NCBI GenBank assembly: GCA_963720785.1
Contig: CAVRGQ010000004.1
Location: 558,001-622,000, forward strand
Source: CAVRGQ01 sp963720785
GTDB lineage: Bacteria; Actinomycetota; Acidimicrobiia; IMCC26256; DASPTH01
Direction of reading: 5' to 3'
Length of the DNA stretch: 64,000 bases
Shown: positions 34,808 to 43,418 of the stretch, piece by piece
Layout: every line of letters begins with the position of its first letter
How positions within the stretch are numbered: position 1 is the first letter of the stretch
Position numbers and translations under genes: made by a program
Notes under the pieces: generated by a model
What the model was told of the DNA's origin: nothing
What the model saw: the letters and a program-made list of their open reading frames with translations, nothing else
Database searches by the model: none

Positions 34808-36568
34808 GTGAGCGGAACTTGGGATCGGGTGCAGTTCTCGTGCGACGGGCAGCAGGTGGAGGTCGACGCCGCGCCCGGTGAGTCGCTGCTCTCGGTGCTC
34901 CGGGAACAGCTCGGGATCACGTCGGTGAAGGACGGCTGCGCACCGCAGGGGCAGTGCGGCTGCTGCACGGTGCTGGTCGACGGTGAGGCTCGGGTGGCGT
35001 GCGTGACGCCGGCCACCCGCGTCGCCGGCAAGACGGTCACGACGGTCGACGGCCTCGCGGCCGAGGTGCGCGACCCGATCGCGAAAGCATTCGTCGAGTG
35101 CGGCGGCTCGCAGTGCGGGTTCTGCACGCCGGGGATCATCGTGCGGGCCGCGGGGTTGGCCGCGAAGCACAAGATCGGCGGAGGGAAGCAGGGGCGCGTC
35201 GCGCTCGACCGCGCCCTCGCCGCACACCTGTGCCGGTGCACTGGCTGGCAGACGGTCTACGACGCGCTGGAGCCGGCGGACTCCGCCGACGACGCGAGCG
35301 AGGAGCGCGACCTCGCCGCTGCCGCGCAGCGCGCCGAGCTCGAAGGCGGCGCACCCCAGCGGATCGGCGCCGACGTGCCGCTGGGCCACGCCGGCTTCGC
35401 CGACGACACGGCTCCCCGCGCCCTCGACGGGGGCGACGCCGTGCTCGTGGCCGTGCCCTGCCCGCCGGGCAGCGACGCGGCAACCGAGACCGCGGCCGGC
35501 ATCGACTGGGTGGTCGCACCGAGCCTGCTCGAGGCCCGCGCGGTGGCCGGCAAGGTGCAGGGCCGTCGCACCACCGTCGACGCCGCGCCACCGCTCCCCG
35601 TGCCGACGGCTCCCGACGGTGGCATCGCGCTCGCGACGTCGTGGGTGGAGCCCGGCTACCTCGAACCCGACGCGTCGTGGTGCGTGCCGGGCGGTGAGCC
35701 GGCCGACCCGCTCGCCAACGGCGGTGCGTTCGGCGGCAAGGCGCCGTCGGTCGCCGCGCCCGCGGCGCGCGAGCTCGCCGGTCGTCTGGGGGTGTCGGTG
35801 CGCACCGTCTTCGCGCGTGAAGACGTCGTGCGGCTCGGACCGAAGCGCCCGCCGATCGCGGCGACTGCGCACTACGCCGACGGCGTGCTGAGCGTCGACG
35901 GTGTCGTCGCGGGTGAGGTCGCGCCGTTCACCGCGCCGATCGCCTGGCCGTACGCCCTCGAAGAGCGCGCGTCGTGGACGAGCACCGCGCTCGCCGGGCC
36001 GCCCACCTCCGGCGCGTTGCGCGCGGTTGGCCTCGCCGAGCGCGCGGTGCTCCTCGAAGGCGCGCTCGCTGCGGCGGGTGCCGAGCGGCTCGCGCTCGTG
36101 CACGACGTGCGCGCCGCGGCTGTGCTGCTCGACACCTGCGTGCCCGCACCCAGCGGCGCGCTCGCGGGTGCGCGTGTGCGCGTCGGCGACAACGGTCGGA
36201 TCGAGTCGGTGCACGTGCGCGTCGCCGCGGGCGACCCGCTCGACGAGGTGGTGCTCTCGTCGTACGCGATCGGCGCGGCGCACATGGCGCTGGGCTGGGT
36301 GCTCACCGAGGGCATCGCCGTCGACCCCGACACCGGCGAGGTGCACGACCTCACCATCCGCTCGTTCGGCATCATCCGCGCGAAGGACGTACCGCCGGTG
36401 CAGGTGGAGATCGTCGACGACCACGGCGCACCCCGCGCCGGCGCGTCCGACGCGGTGTTCGCCGCCGTCGCTGCGGCCACGTGGAACGCGATCGCGACCG
36501 CGGAGGGCGGGCGTCCGAGCGCCTTCCCGGCGTCGGCCGCCCGCGCCGCCCGCGCGCTACGAACCTGA
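34808..36568 (+). CDS. Compact xanthine dehydrogenase-family fusion (2Fe-2S plus reduced Mo domain)
   Basis: 586 residues. Residues 1-165 are a CoxS/XdhC-type two-cluster domain: GCAPQGQCGCCTVL (plant-ferredoxin cluster) and CGGSQCGFCTPG with HLCRCTGW (second cluster). Residues 175-586 resemble the molybdopterin subunit (GGAFGGKAPSVAAPAARELA, SYAIGAAHMALGWVLTEG) but cover about 420 residues instead of 750 or more. The C-terminal stretch that normally carries the catalytic Glu (GxGE) reads PRAGASDAVF. It may be an electron-transfer or scaffold protein rather than a hydroxylase. No other subunit gene is adjacent. Its stop overlaps the convergent membrane gene by 12 bases. Confidence 0.75.
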   Translation: MSGTWDRVQFSCDGQQVEVDAAPGESLLSVLREQLGITSVKDGCAPQGQCGCCTVLVDGEARVACVTPATRVAGKTVTTVDGLAAEVRDPIAKAFVECGGSQCGFCTPGIIVRAAGLAAKHKIGGGKQGRVALDRALAAHLCRCTGWQTVYDALEPADSADDASEERDLAAAAQRAELEGGAPQRIGADVPLGHAGFADDTAPRALDGGDAVLVAVPCPPGSDAATETAAGIDWVVAPSLLEARAVAGKVQGRRTTVDAAPPLPVPTAPDGGIALATSWVEPGYLEPDASWCVPGGEPADPLANGGAFGGKAPSVAAPAARELAGRLGVSVRTVFAREDVVRLGPKRPPIAATAHYADGVLSVDGVVAGEVAPFTAPIAWPYALEERASWTSTALAGPPTSGALRAVGLAERAVLLEGALAAAGAERLALVHDVRAAAVLLDTCVPAPSGALAGARVRVGDNGRIESVHVRVAAGDPLDEVVLSSYAIGAAHMALGWVLTEGIAVDPDTGEVHDLTIRSFGIIRAKDVPPVQVEIVDDHGAPRAGASDAVFAAVAAATWNAIATAEGGRPSAFPASAARAARALRT

Positions 36569-37234
36569 CGAGGCCGGCTCGGCGCCCCGACCGGCGACGA
36601 TCATGATGCTGACCACGAGCAGCCACAGCGTGAACGCGGCGAAGGTCACGAACCCCAGTGCGAAGTACTCGTCGCGGGTCGACGCGGTGCTCGCGCTCGC
36701 CAGTGCCGCGACGAGGGCGATGAGCGCCCCGACCCATCCGAGCCACTTCGGGAACACGCCGGTGCGCAGGATCACCGCCGAGCACGCGGCCACGAAGACC
36801 GCGATCCCGACGACCGTCCCGATCCCGAGATTGGTCGAGAGGATGTAGAAGAACCGGATCCCTGTGTTGCCGCCGGCGCCGCCGACGCCGACGATCGCGA
36901 CGGCCGCGAGCATGATCGCGCCGATCGCGCCCATCACCGCCGCGAACGTCGCGCCCAGGACCGCCATCACGGCGAGGCGTGGGTTGCCGCCCTCGGCCCG
37001 TCGCAGCACGCGCCATACCGAGCCGAGGAACCAGAACAACCCGATCGTGCCGATGGCACCCAGGAACGACGCCCACCGGAGCGCATCCCCGTTGTCGCCG
37101 ACGAACTTGGCGATCTTCGTGGCCGAATCGCTGGTCTTCGGCGGGCTCCCGGGCAGGAATGCCGACACCGCTATCAGCACGACGAACAGGATCCCGCCCA
37201 GTCCGCCCCATCGCTCCCATTTGCTGTCGTCCAT
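36557..37234 (-). CDS. Multi-pass membrane protein, unknown function
   Basis: 225 residues from ATG 37234 (MDDSKWERWGG) behind a GGGGGG stretch. About six hydrophobic helices are spaced as in small DUF4386-like actinobacterial membrane proteins, with an extracytoplasmic loop PGSPPKTSDSATKIAKFVGDN between helices 1 and 2. No catalytic motif is seen, and the family assignment is tentative. Confidence 0.65.
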   Translation of the reverse strand: MDDSKWERWGGLGGILFVVLIAVSAFLPGSPPKTSDSATKIAKFVGDNGDALRWASFLGAIGTIGLFWFLGSVWRVLRRAEGGNPRLAVMAVLGATFAAVMGAIGAIMLAAVAIVGVGGAGGNTGIRFFYILSTNLGIGTVVGIAVFVAACSAVILRTGVFPKWLGWVGALIALVAALASASTASTRDEYFALGFVTFAAFTLWLLVVSIMIVAGRGAEPASSGS

Positions 37235-37316
37235 CACCGAACCCCCCGATCCAGGACGTATGAGTCTCCGGACGATGGTGCGGGAACGACGCCGGTGATG
37301 CAAGGACCCTCCGCGC

Positions 37317-37322
37317 TACGCT
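37317..37322 (+). promoter_or_regulatory. Leaderless -10 element TACGCT
   Basis: TACGCT ends 6 bases before ATG 37329 of the 50-residue gene, supporting that this small frame is expressed. Confidence 0.5.
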
Positions 37323-37328
37323 CCGACC

Positions 37329-37481
37329 ATGGCTGCCGGTGGAATCGTGATGGTCGTGATCCTGCTGCTCATCGTGCCGATCGGCGTGATGCTCGGCGGA
37401 GCGGCGTGGAGCGCGCTGATGAGCTTCGTCCTCGGTGACGACGCCGATCGCCGCGCCGCGGAGCCCGCACCCGAGAGCTGA
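37329..37481 (+). CDS. 50-residue single-pass membrane protein
   Basis: ATG 37329 to TGA 37481 encodes one hydrophobic helix (about 6-30, GIVMVVILLLIVPIGVMLGG) followed by an acidic, Ala/Pro-rich tail ending EPAPES. It has its own TACGCT -10 six bases before the start. The layout resembles small membrane microproteins near regulators. It converges on glnR, with 19 bases between the stop codons. Function unknown. Confidence 0.55.
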   Translation: MAAGGIVMVVILLLIVPIGVMLGGAAWSALMSFVLGDDADRRAAEPAPES

Positions 37482-37500
37482 CCGTCAGGCCGTCAGGCAG

Positions 37501-38199
37501 TCAGGCCGTGGCGGGGGCGAAGCGGGTGGACCCGAAGCGGTAGCCCACCGAGCGCACGGTCTGGATCAGGTTGGCGTGCTCCTCGCCGAGCTTCGCCCGC
37601 AGACGCCGCACGTGCACGTCGACGGTGCGCGCACCGCCGTAGTACTCGTAACCCCACACCCGGGAGAGCAGCTGCTCGCGCGTGAACACCTTGCTCGGGT
37701 GCGTCGCGAAGAACTTGAGCAGCTCGTACTCCATGTAGGTGAGGTCGAGTGGACGCCCGGCGAGCGCCGCCTGGTACGTCTCGAGGTTGAGCACCAGCTC
37801 GCCGTACTCGACGATCTCGGGCCGCGAGCCGCGCCCGGTGCGCCAGAACAGGTGGCGCAGGCGGGCCTCGAGCTCCTTCTGGTGGAAGGGCGCGAGGCAG
37901 AAGTCGTCGAAGAGGTCTTCGCGCATCTCGAGCTCGGAGAGCTGCGCTCCCGACACGAGGAGCAGCACCGGCTCGAGCGTGCTGTCGCGCTTTCGCAGCG
38001 CGCGGCAGATGCCGAACGCCCCCTCGGGGTCCTCGTCGGCGCACACGACCGCGCCGGCCCAGCCGTCGGGCGGCTCGGCCTGCGTGGCGATCGACGCGTT
38101 GCCGACCGCCTTCCACGGGTAGCCCGCGAGGTCCAGCGTCTGCGCGAGCAGGGGCGGCGGCGGATCCGGGAAGACGAGCAGGGGCTCGGGTTCACTCAT
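37501..38199 (-). CDS. glnR: GlnR-type orphan response regulator
   Basis: 232 residues. An N-terminal receiver-like domain (1-125) lacks a standard phosphorylation pocket: the usual KP motif reads LAPF and there is no N-terminal acidic pair. The C-terminal OmpR-type winged helix (about 135-225) has LDLTYMEYELLKFFATHPSKVFTREQLLSRVWGYEYYGGARTVDVHVRRLRAKLG. This is the architecture of actinobacterial GlnR, the global nitrogen regulator, and the gene sits 9 bases after a glutamine synthetase gene in the same operon, near glnII, glnA and amtB. Eleven-base-phased repeats upstream of those genes are its likely targets. PhoP-like regulators are the alternative. Confidence 0.85.
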   Translation of the reverse strand: MSEPEPLLVFPDPPPPLLAQTLDLAGYPWKAVGNASIATQAEPPDGWAGAVVCADEDPEGAFGICRALRKRDSTLEPVLLLVSGAQLSELEMREDLFDDFCLAPFHQKELEARLRHLFWRTGRGSRPEIVEYGELVLNLETYQAALAGRPLDLTYMEYELLKFFATHPSKVFTREQLLSRVWGYEYYGGARTVDVHVRRLRAKLGEEHANLIQTVRSVGYRFGSTRFAPATA

Positions 38200-38208
38200 C
38201 AGACACGC

Positions 38209-39534
38209 TCACAGCGACCCGAGGTAGCGGTCGAGCTCCCACGGCGAGACGTGGGCCTTGTAGTCGAGCCACTCCTGCCGCTTGTTGCGGATGAAGTACT
38301 CGAACACGTGCTCCCCCAGTGCCTCGGCCACGAGCTCGGAGTCTTCCATGACCGTGATGGCCTCGGTGAGACTCTGCGGCAGCGAGCCGATGCCCTCGGC
38401 CGCACGCTCCTCGGGGGTCATCTCGTAGATGTTGTTGGTGGCCTCGGCCGGCAGGTCGTAGCCCTGCTCGACACCTTCGAGGCCCGCCGCCAGCATCACC
38501 GAGAAGGCGAGGTAGGGGTTGCACGCCGGGTCGGGGGAGCGGAACTCGATGCGGGTGGAGCTCTCCTTGCCCCGCTTGGGGGTGGGCACGCGCACCAGGG
38601 CGGACTCGTTGTTGCGGGCCCAGCAGATGTGCACGGGCGCCTCGTACCCGGCGATCAGGCGCTTGTAGGAGTTCACCGTCTGGTTGGTGACCGCGGTGAT
38701 CTCCCGCGCGTGGTGCAGCAGACCGGCGATGAACGAGCGGCCGACCTTGGAGAGGCCGTACTCGTCGCCCGGGTCGTGGAAGGCGTTGACGTCGCCCTCG
38801 AAGAGCGAGAGGTGCGTGTGCATGCCGGAGCCGAACGCGCCCTCGATGGGCTTGGGCATGAACGTGGCGTACACGCCGAGGTCGGCGGCGACCTGCTTGA
38901 CGACCTGACGGAACGTCATCACGTTGTCGGCCATCGACAGTGCGTCGGTGTAGCGCAGGTCGATCTCGTGCTGGCTCGGGCCGAGCTCGTGGAAGCTGTA
39001 CTCCACCGGGATGCCCATGGCCTCGAGCGTGACGATCGTCTGACGGCGCAGGTCGCTCACCATGTCGAGCTCGGTGAGGTCGAAGAAGCCGGCGTCGTCG
39101 ATGGGCTCGGGCCGGTCGGCCGACTCGAAGATGAAGAACTCCATCTCGGGCGCCGTGTAGAAGGTGAAGCCCTTCTCCCGGGCGCGGTCGAGGTTGCGCT
39201 TGAGCACGTGGCGCGGGTCGCCCTCGAAGGGGTCACCGGAGAGGTGCTTGATGTCGCAGAACATGCGGGCGACGGGAGCGTCCTCACCGCGCCACGGCAC
39301 GATCTCGAAGGTGCTCGGGTCGGGGAGGGCGAGCATGTCCGATTCCTGCACCCGGGAGTAGCCCTGGATGGCGGAACCGTCGAAGGTCATCCCCTCCTCG
39401 AGCGCGCCCTCGAGCTCCGCCGGGGTGATGGCGAAGCTCTTCAGGGTGCCGAGGACATCGGTGAACCAGAGGCGCACGAAGCGGACGCCGCGCTCCTCGA
39501 CGGTGCGCAGGACGTAGTCGAGCTGCTGCTGCAT
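38209..39534 (-). CDS. glnA2: Glutamine synthetase type I, GlnA2-like
   Basis: 441 residues. It has the GSI signature FTDVLGTLKSFAI, the active-site loop FDGSAIQGYSRVQESDM, metal/ATP ligands in PEMEFFIFE, GSGMHTHLSL and NSYKRLIAGYEAP, and REF-type IEFRSPDPACNPY. The length and the sequence near the adenylylation loop (NNIYEMTPEERAAEG) match the shorter GlnA2 group, not regulated by adenylylation. It makes glutamine from glutamate, ATP and ammonia. ATG 39534 has TAGACT 6 bases upstream (leaderless). It is co-transcribed with glnR and divergent from the GSII gene across a GlnR-like box. Confidence 0.92.
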   Translation of the reverse strand: MQQQLDYVLRTVEERGVRFVRLWFTDVLGTLKSFAITPAELEGALEEGMTFDGSAIQGYSRVQESDMLALPDPSTFEIVPWRGEDAPVARMFCDIKHLSGDPFEGDPRHVLKRNLDRAREKGFTFYTAPEMEFFIFESADRPEPIDDAGFFDLTELDMVSDLRRQTIVTLEAMGIPVEYSFHELGPSQHEIDLRYTDALSMADNVMTFRQVVKQVAADLGVYATFMPKPIEGAFGSGMHTHLSLFEGDVNAFHDPGDEYGLSKVGRSFIAGLLHHAREITAVTNQTVNSYKRLIAGYEAPVHICWARNNESALVRVPTPKRGKESSTRIEFRSPDPACNPYLAFSVMLAAGLEGVEQGYDLPAEATNNIYEMTPEERAAEGIGSLPQSLTEAITVMEDSELVAEALGEHVFEYFIRNKRQEWLDYKAHVSPWELDRYLGSL

Positions 39535-39540
39535 GGGGAC

Positions 39541-39546
39541 AGTCTA
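39541..39546 (-). promoter_or_regulatory. Leaderless -10 element TAGACT for glnA2-glnR
   Basis: On the minus strand TAGACT ends 6 bases before ATG 39534. Confidence 0.55.
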
Positions 39547-39586
39547 CGGAGGGTGGCGTACGATCCTCCCGGCCCGGCCAGCGCCT

Positions 39587-39624
39587 GAAACACAGCGTTC
39601 ATGTATGGGCAACGGACCAGAAAT
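39587..39624. promoter_or_regulatory. GlnR-like box between the GSI and GSII genes
   Basis: Four pentamers exactly 11 bases apart: GAAAC (39587), TTCAT (39598), GCAAC (39609), GAAAT (39620). This fits the tandem gTnAc-n6-GaAAc pattern of actinobacterial GlnR boxes, loosely in the second unit. It lies in the shared 221-base region between the divergent genes. Confidence 0.5.
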
Positions 39625-39755
39625 GGCGGTTCGGGAGGCTTGATCTCGTCCCGCCCCACGGGGCCGCTCCGTGCGGCTCTCCGGCTGTCGCCGGGAACCC
39701 GTGACGCACAGCACACACACCGGGAAACAACGTCATCCGAGGATCAGGAGCAAGC

Positions 39756-40754
39756 GTGGTTTACAAGGCCGAGTACATCTGGATCGACGGCACCGAGCCG
39801 ACCGCCCGTCTGCGGTCGAAGACCAAGGTCCTCGCCGACGGCGCCGAGCTGGGCATCTGGGGCTTCGACGGCTCGAGCACCAACCAGGCGCCCGGCAAGA
39901 ACTCCGACTGCGTGCTGCGCCCGGTGTTCTCCTGCCCCGACCCGCTGCGCGGCGACCCGCACGTGCTCGTGATGTGCGAGGTGCTGCTCACCGACATGAC
40001 GCCGCACCCCACCAACACCCGTGCGACGCTCGAGGCGGTCGCCGACAAGTTCGCGGCGCAGGAGCCCCTGTTCGGCATCGAGCAGGAGTACACCTTCTTC
40101 GAGGACGGCCGCCCGCTCGGCTTCCCCACCGGGGGCTTCCCCGCGCCGCAGGGCTTCTACTACTGCGGCGTCGGCGCCGACGAGGTGTTCGGTCGTGACA
40201 TCGTCGAGGCGCACCTCGACGCGTGCCTCATCGCCGGCCTCGGCATCTCGGGCATCAACGCCGAGGTCATGCCCGGCCAGTGGGAGTTCCAGGTGGGCCC
40301 GCTCGGTCCGCTGGAGGTCTCCGACCAGATGTGGATCGCGCGCTGGCTGCTCTACCGGATCGCCGAGGAGTTCGGTGTGGCCGCGACCCTCGACCCGAAG
40401 CCGGTGAAGGGCGACTGGAACGGCGCGGGCGCGCACACCAACTTCTCCACGAAGGCGATGCGCGAGAGCTACGACCCGATCATCAAGGCGTGTGAGGCGC
40501 TCGGCAAGAAGGCCGAGGAGCACGTGAAGTACTACGGCGCCGACATCGAGCACCGCCTCACCGGCATGCACGAGACGGCCCCGTGGCACGAGTTCAGCTA
40601 CGGCGTCTCCGACCGCGGCGCCTCGGTGCGCATTCCGTGGCAGGTCGAGGTCGACAAGAAGGGCTACATCGAGGACCGTCGCCCGAACGCCAACATGGAC
40701 CCCTACGTGGTGACGCGTCTCATCGTCGACACCGTCTGCAGCGAGCTCGCCTGA
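39756..40754 (+). CDS. glnII: Glutamine synthetase type II (eukaryote-like)
   Basis: 332 residues. GSII hallmarks are the N-terminal YIWIDG, WGFDGSSTNQAPGKNSDC, FGIEQEYTFFE, MPGQWEFQVGP, GDWNGAGAHTNFSTK and HETAPWHEFSYGVSDRGASVRIP. This smaller family occurs in Streptomyces, Frankia and rhizobia, usually induced on nitrogen limitation. GTG 39756 follows AGGAG by about 7 bases. A GlnR-like box is about 130 bases upstream, and a 12-bp hairpin follows 37 bases after the stop. Confidence 0.96.
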   Translation: MVYKAEYIWIDGTEPTARLRSKTKVLADGAELGIWGFDGSSTNQAPGKNSDCVLRPVFSCPDPLRGDPHVLVMCEVLLTDMTPHPTNTRATLEAVADKFAAQEPLFGIEQEYTFFEDGRPLGFPTGGFPAPQGFYYCGVGADEVFGRDIVEAHLDACLIAGLGISGINAEVMPGQWEFQVGPLGPLEVSDQMWIARWLLYRIAEEFGVAATLDPKPVKGDWNGAGAHTNFSTKAMRESYDPIIKACEALGKKAEEHVKYYGADIEHRLTGMHETAPWHEFSYGVSDRGASVRIPWQVEVDKKGYIEDRRPNANMDPYVVTRLIVDTVCSELA

Positions 40755-40791
40755 GCGCACTGCGGTAACTCGCAACACCCATCGCTGTGCA

Positions 40792-40820
40792 GGGCGCCCG
40801 CTCATCGAGAGCGGGCGCCC
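40792..40820 (+). terminator. 12-bp hairpin after glnII
   Basis: GGGCGCCCGCTC (40792-40803), loop ATCGA, and exact complement GAGCGGGCGCCC (40809-40820). It lies between glnII and the next GS gene and has no T tract. Likely terminator or attenuating structure. Confidence 0.65.
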
Positions 40821-40862
40821 TCGCGAGCGCAACCGAACGCACGACGCAAGAGAGGTCGGAGC

Positions 40863-42293
40863 ATGGCCAGTCCCGGTGACGTCCTGCAGCTCATCGAGTC
40901 CGAAGGCGTGGAGGTCGTCGACATCCGCTTCTGCGACCTCCCCGGGCTCATGCAGCACTTCTCGATCCCCGCGCACGAGCTCACCGAGGACGTCTTCGAG
41001 GACGGTCTCGGGTTCGACGGCTCGTCGATCCGCGGGTTCCAGGAGATCCAGGAGTCGGACATGCTCCTGATCCCCGACCCCGACACCGCGGTGCTCGACC
41101 CGTTCACGAAGCACAAGACGCTCAACGTCAACTGCTTCGTGCGCGACCCCGTGACCGGCGAGCCCTACAGCCGCGACCCGCGTCACATCGCGCAGAAGGC
41201 CGAGACGTACCTGCGCGGCACCGGCATCGCCGACACCGCGTACTTCGGGCCCGAGGCGGAGTTCTACATCTTCGACTCCGCGCGCTTCGACCAGAACGAG
41301 CACTCGGGCTACTACTTCCTCGACTCGATCGAGGGTGTGTGGAACTCGGGCCGTGAGCGCGAGCTCGACGGCTCCCCGAACCTCGGGTACAAGATCCGCT
41401 ACAAGGAGGGCTACTTCCCCGTCAGCCCGATGGACCAGTACCAGGACCTCCGCTCCGAGATGATGCTCACGCTCGAGCAGGTGGGCATCCCGGTGGAGGT
41501 GCAGCACCACGAGGTGGGCACCGCGGGCCAGGCGGAGATCGACATGCGCTTCGACACGCTCGCGCGCATGGCCGACAAGCTGATGCTCTACAAGTACGTG
41601 GTGAAGAACGTCGCCCGCAACGCGGGCAAGACCGTCACCTTCATGCCGAAGCCGCTGTTCCAGGACAACGGCTCGGGCATGCACGTGCACCAGTCGCTCT
41701 GGAAGGGTGGCGAGCCGCTGTTCTTCGACGAGAAGGGCTACGCCGGCCTCTCCGACATCGCGCGCTGGTACATCGGCGGGCTGCTCGCGCACGCGCCGTC
41801 GCTGCTCGCGTTCACCAACCCCACGGTGAACTCGTACAAGCGGCTCGTGCCCGGGTACGAGGCGCCGGTGAACCTCGTGTACTCGCAGCGCAACCGCTCC
41901 GCCGCGGTGCGCATCCCGCTCTACTCGAAGAGCCCGAAGGCGAAGCGCATCGAGTTCCGCTGTCCCGACCCGTCGTGCAACCCGTACCTCGCGTTCGCCG
42001 CGTTGCTGATGGCCGGCCTCGACGGCATCCAGAACCGCATCGAGCCGCCCACGCCGATGGATCGCGACCTCTACGACCTCCCGCCCGAGGAGCTCGCCGC
42101 GGTGCCGCAGGTGCCCGGTTCACTCGACGAGGTGCTCGACGCACTCGAGGCCGACCACGAGTACCTGCTCGCCGGTGGTGTGTTCACGCCCGACGTGATC
42201 GACACGTGGATCGCCTACAAGCGCGAGCACGAGGTCGACGCGCTGCGCCTGCGCCCGCACCCGTGGGAGTTCTACCTCTACTACGACATCTAG
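40863..42293 (+). CDS. glnA1: Glutamine synthetase type I, GlnA1-like (adenylylatable)
   Basis: 476 residues, the long GSI-beta type. The motifs are complete: RFCDLPGLMQHFSIPA, FDGSSIRGFQEIQESDM, FGPEAEFYIFD, NGSGMHVHQSLWKGG, NSYKRLVPGYEAPVNLVYSQRNRSAAVRIP and RCPDPSCNPYLAF. DRDLYDLPPEE contains the Tyr normally modified by GlnE, so activity is probably tuned by adenylylation. ATG 40863 has AGAGAGG 8-9 bases upstream. This is likely the main assimilatory enzyme. It follows glnII on the same strand after a hairpin. Confidence 0.96.
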   Translation: MASPGDVLQLIESEGVEVVDIRFCDLPGLMQHFSIPAHELTEDVFEDGLGFDGSSIRGFQEIQESDMLLIPDPDTAVLDPFTKHKTLNVNCFVRDPVTGEPYSRDPRHIAQKAETYLRGTGIADTAYFGPEAEFYIFDSARFDQNEHSGYYFLDSIEGVWNSGRERELDGSPNLGYKIRYKEGYFPVSPMDQYQDLRSEMMLTLEQVGIPVEVQHHEVGTAGQAEIDMRFDTLARMADKLMLYKYVVKNVARNAGKTVTFMPKPLFQDNGSGMHVHQSLWKGGEPLFFDEKGYAGLSDIARWYIGGLLAHAPSLLAFTNPTVNSYKRLVPGYEAPVNLVYSQRNRSAAVRIPLYSKSPKAKRIEFRCPDPSCNPYLAFAALLMAGLDGIQNRIEPPTPMDRDLYDLPPEELAAVPQVPGSLDEVLDALEADHEYLLAGGVFTPDVIDTWIAYKREHEVDALRLRPHPWEFYLYYDI

Positions 42294-42434
42294 GCCACGA
42301 GGCCGTCCACGGCCCGGGCAGCGACACCTTCTCGCAGCTGAAGTCGGGCGCCGGCGTCCGGTGCCCCCGGTCGGCGGGGTCTCCGACCCGACCTATTGTC
42401 GTCGGTGTCGGAGCCGACCGAGGAGGTGCCGCCG

Positions 42435-43262
42435 ATGGCAAGAGACGAGGAGCGTTGGTCTGACGCAGTGTCGCCGGCGTGGGAGCGCTACCGCGAACAG
42501 CTCTTCGAATCGCAACGGGGCGTCTCGGAGTGGCTCGTCATGCAAGCAGATCCCCGCACCGGCCAGACGATCCTCGAGTTGGCGGCCGGCCCGGGCGAGA
42601 CCGGCTTCCTCGCCGCCGAGCTGGTCGGGCCCTCCGGAAGGTTGATCTCGACGGACCTCGGGTCCGGCATGACCGAAGCCGCCCGACGCGGAGCAGCCAA
42701 GCGAGGGCTCGAGAACGTCGAGTTCCGAACGATGGATGCCCAGCACAACGACCTCCCCGACCGCAGCGTCGATGCGGTGATCTGCCGGTTCGGACTCATG
42801 TTGATGCCCGAACCCGACCGAGCCCTGCACCACGCGCGACGGGTGCTGAGCGAGGGCGGCTGCATCGCGTACGCAGTCTGGGGAGCGCCGGATCGCAACC
42901 CGTGGCTCACCACCTTGGCCATGGCGGTGGTCCAGAGCGGATACCAGCCGCCGGGGGACCCCTTCGCCCCGGGTGGGGTGTTCTCGCTCGCGCAGGCGGA
43001 GGTGAACGCCGCGCTGCTCGAATCGGCGGGCTTCGCCGACGCGCTCGTCGAAGAGTTGCCGGGCGCGGTCCGCTTTGAAAGCTTCGATGAGTACTGGACG
43101 ATTCAGACGGCGGTCTCCGGTCCGTTGGCGGTCCTCATCTCCTCGCTCCCGCCTGATCAGGCGGGAGCGATCCGGGCGACGCTCGAGTCGATGGTCGCAC
43201 CGTTCGAGTCGGGCAGCGGCTACGAGTTTCCGTCGCTCGCCATCGGAGCCGCCGCGACGTAG
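42435..43262 (+). CDS. SAM-dependent methyltransferase (class I)
   Basis: 275 residues from ATG 42435, with GAGGAGG about 9 bases upstream. The SAM-binding loop ILELAAGPGETGFLA, acidic STDLGSGM, and DAQHNDLPDRSVDAVICRFGLMLMP mark a UbiE/COQ5-like methyltransferase. The C-terminal half (about 150-275) has no obvious signature, so the substrate is unknown. Codon use and GC look slightly less extreme than in neighbours. It follows glnA1 by 141 bases but has no clear link to nitrogen metabolism. 43263-43418 is non-coding, with no structure I can name. Confidence 0.85.
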   Translation: MARDEERWSDAVSPAWERYREQLFESQRGVSEWLVMQADPRTGQTILELAAGPGETGFLAAELVGPSGRLISTDLGSGMTEAARRGAAKRGLENVEFRTMDAQHNDLPDRSVDAVICRFGLMLMPEPDRALHHARRVLSEGGCIAYAVWGAPDRNPWLTTLAMAVVQSGYQPPGDPFAPGGVFSLAQAEVNAALLESAGFADALVEELPGAVRFESFDEYWTIQTAVSGPLAVLISSLPPDQAGAIRATLESMVAPFESGSGYEFPSLAIGAAAT

Positions 43263-43418
43263 CCATGCGGCTGCTGGTCCCGAGTCGCCAGGGCCTGGGC
43301 GGGCCGGCTGATCGGCGCGCGGTTCCGGAGTGTCGAGCAGGCGGGCGCCCCGGCGAGGATCAGCGGAGGCCCCGCGAGGTGAAGGCCTTCACCGTTGCCC
43401 CGGTTCAGGCGCCGCGGT

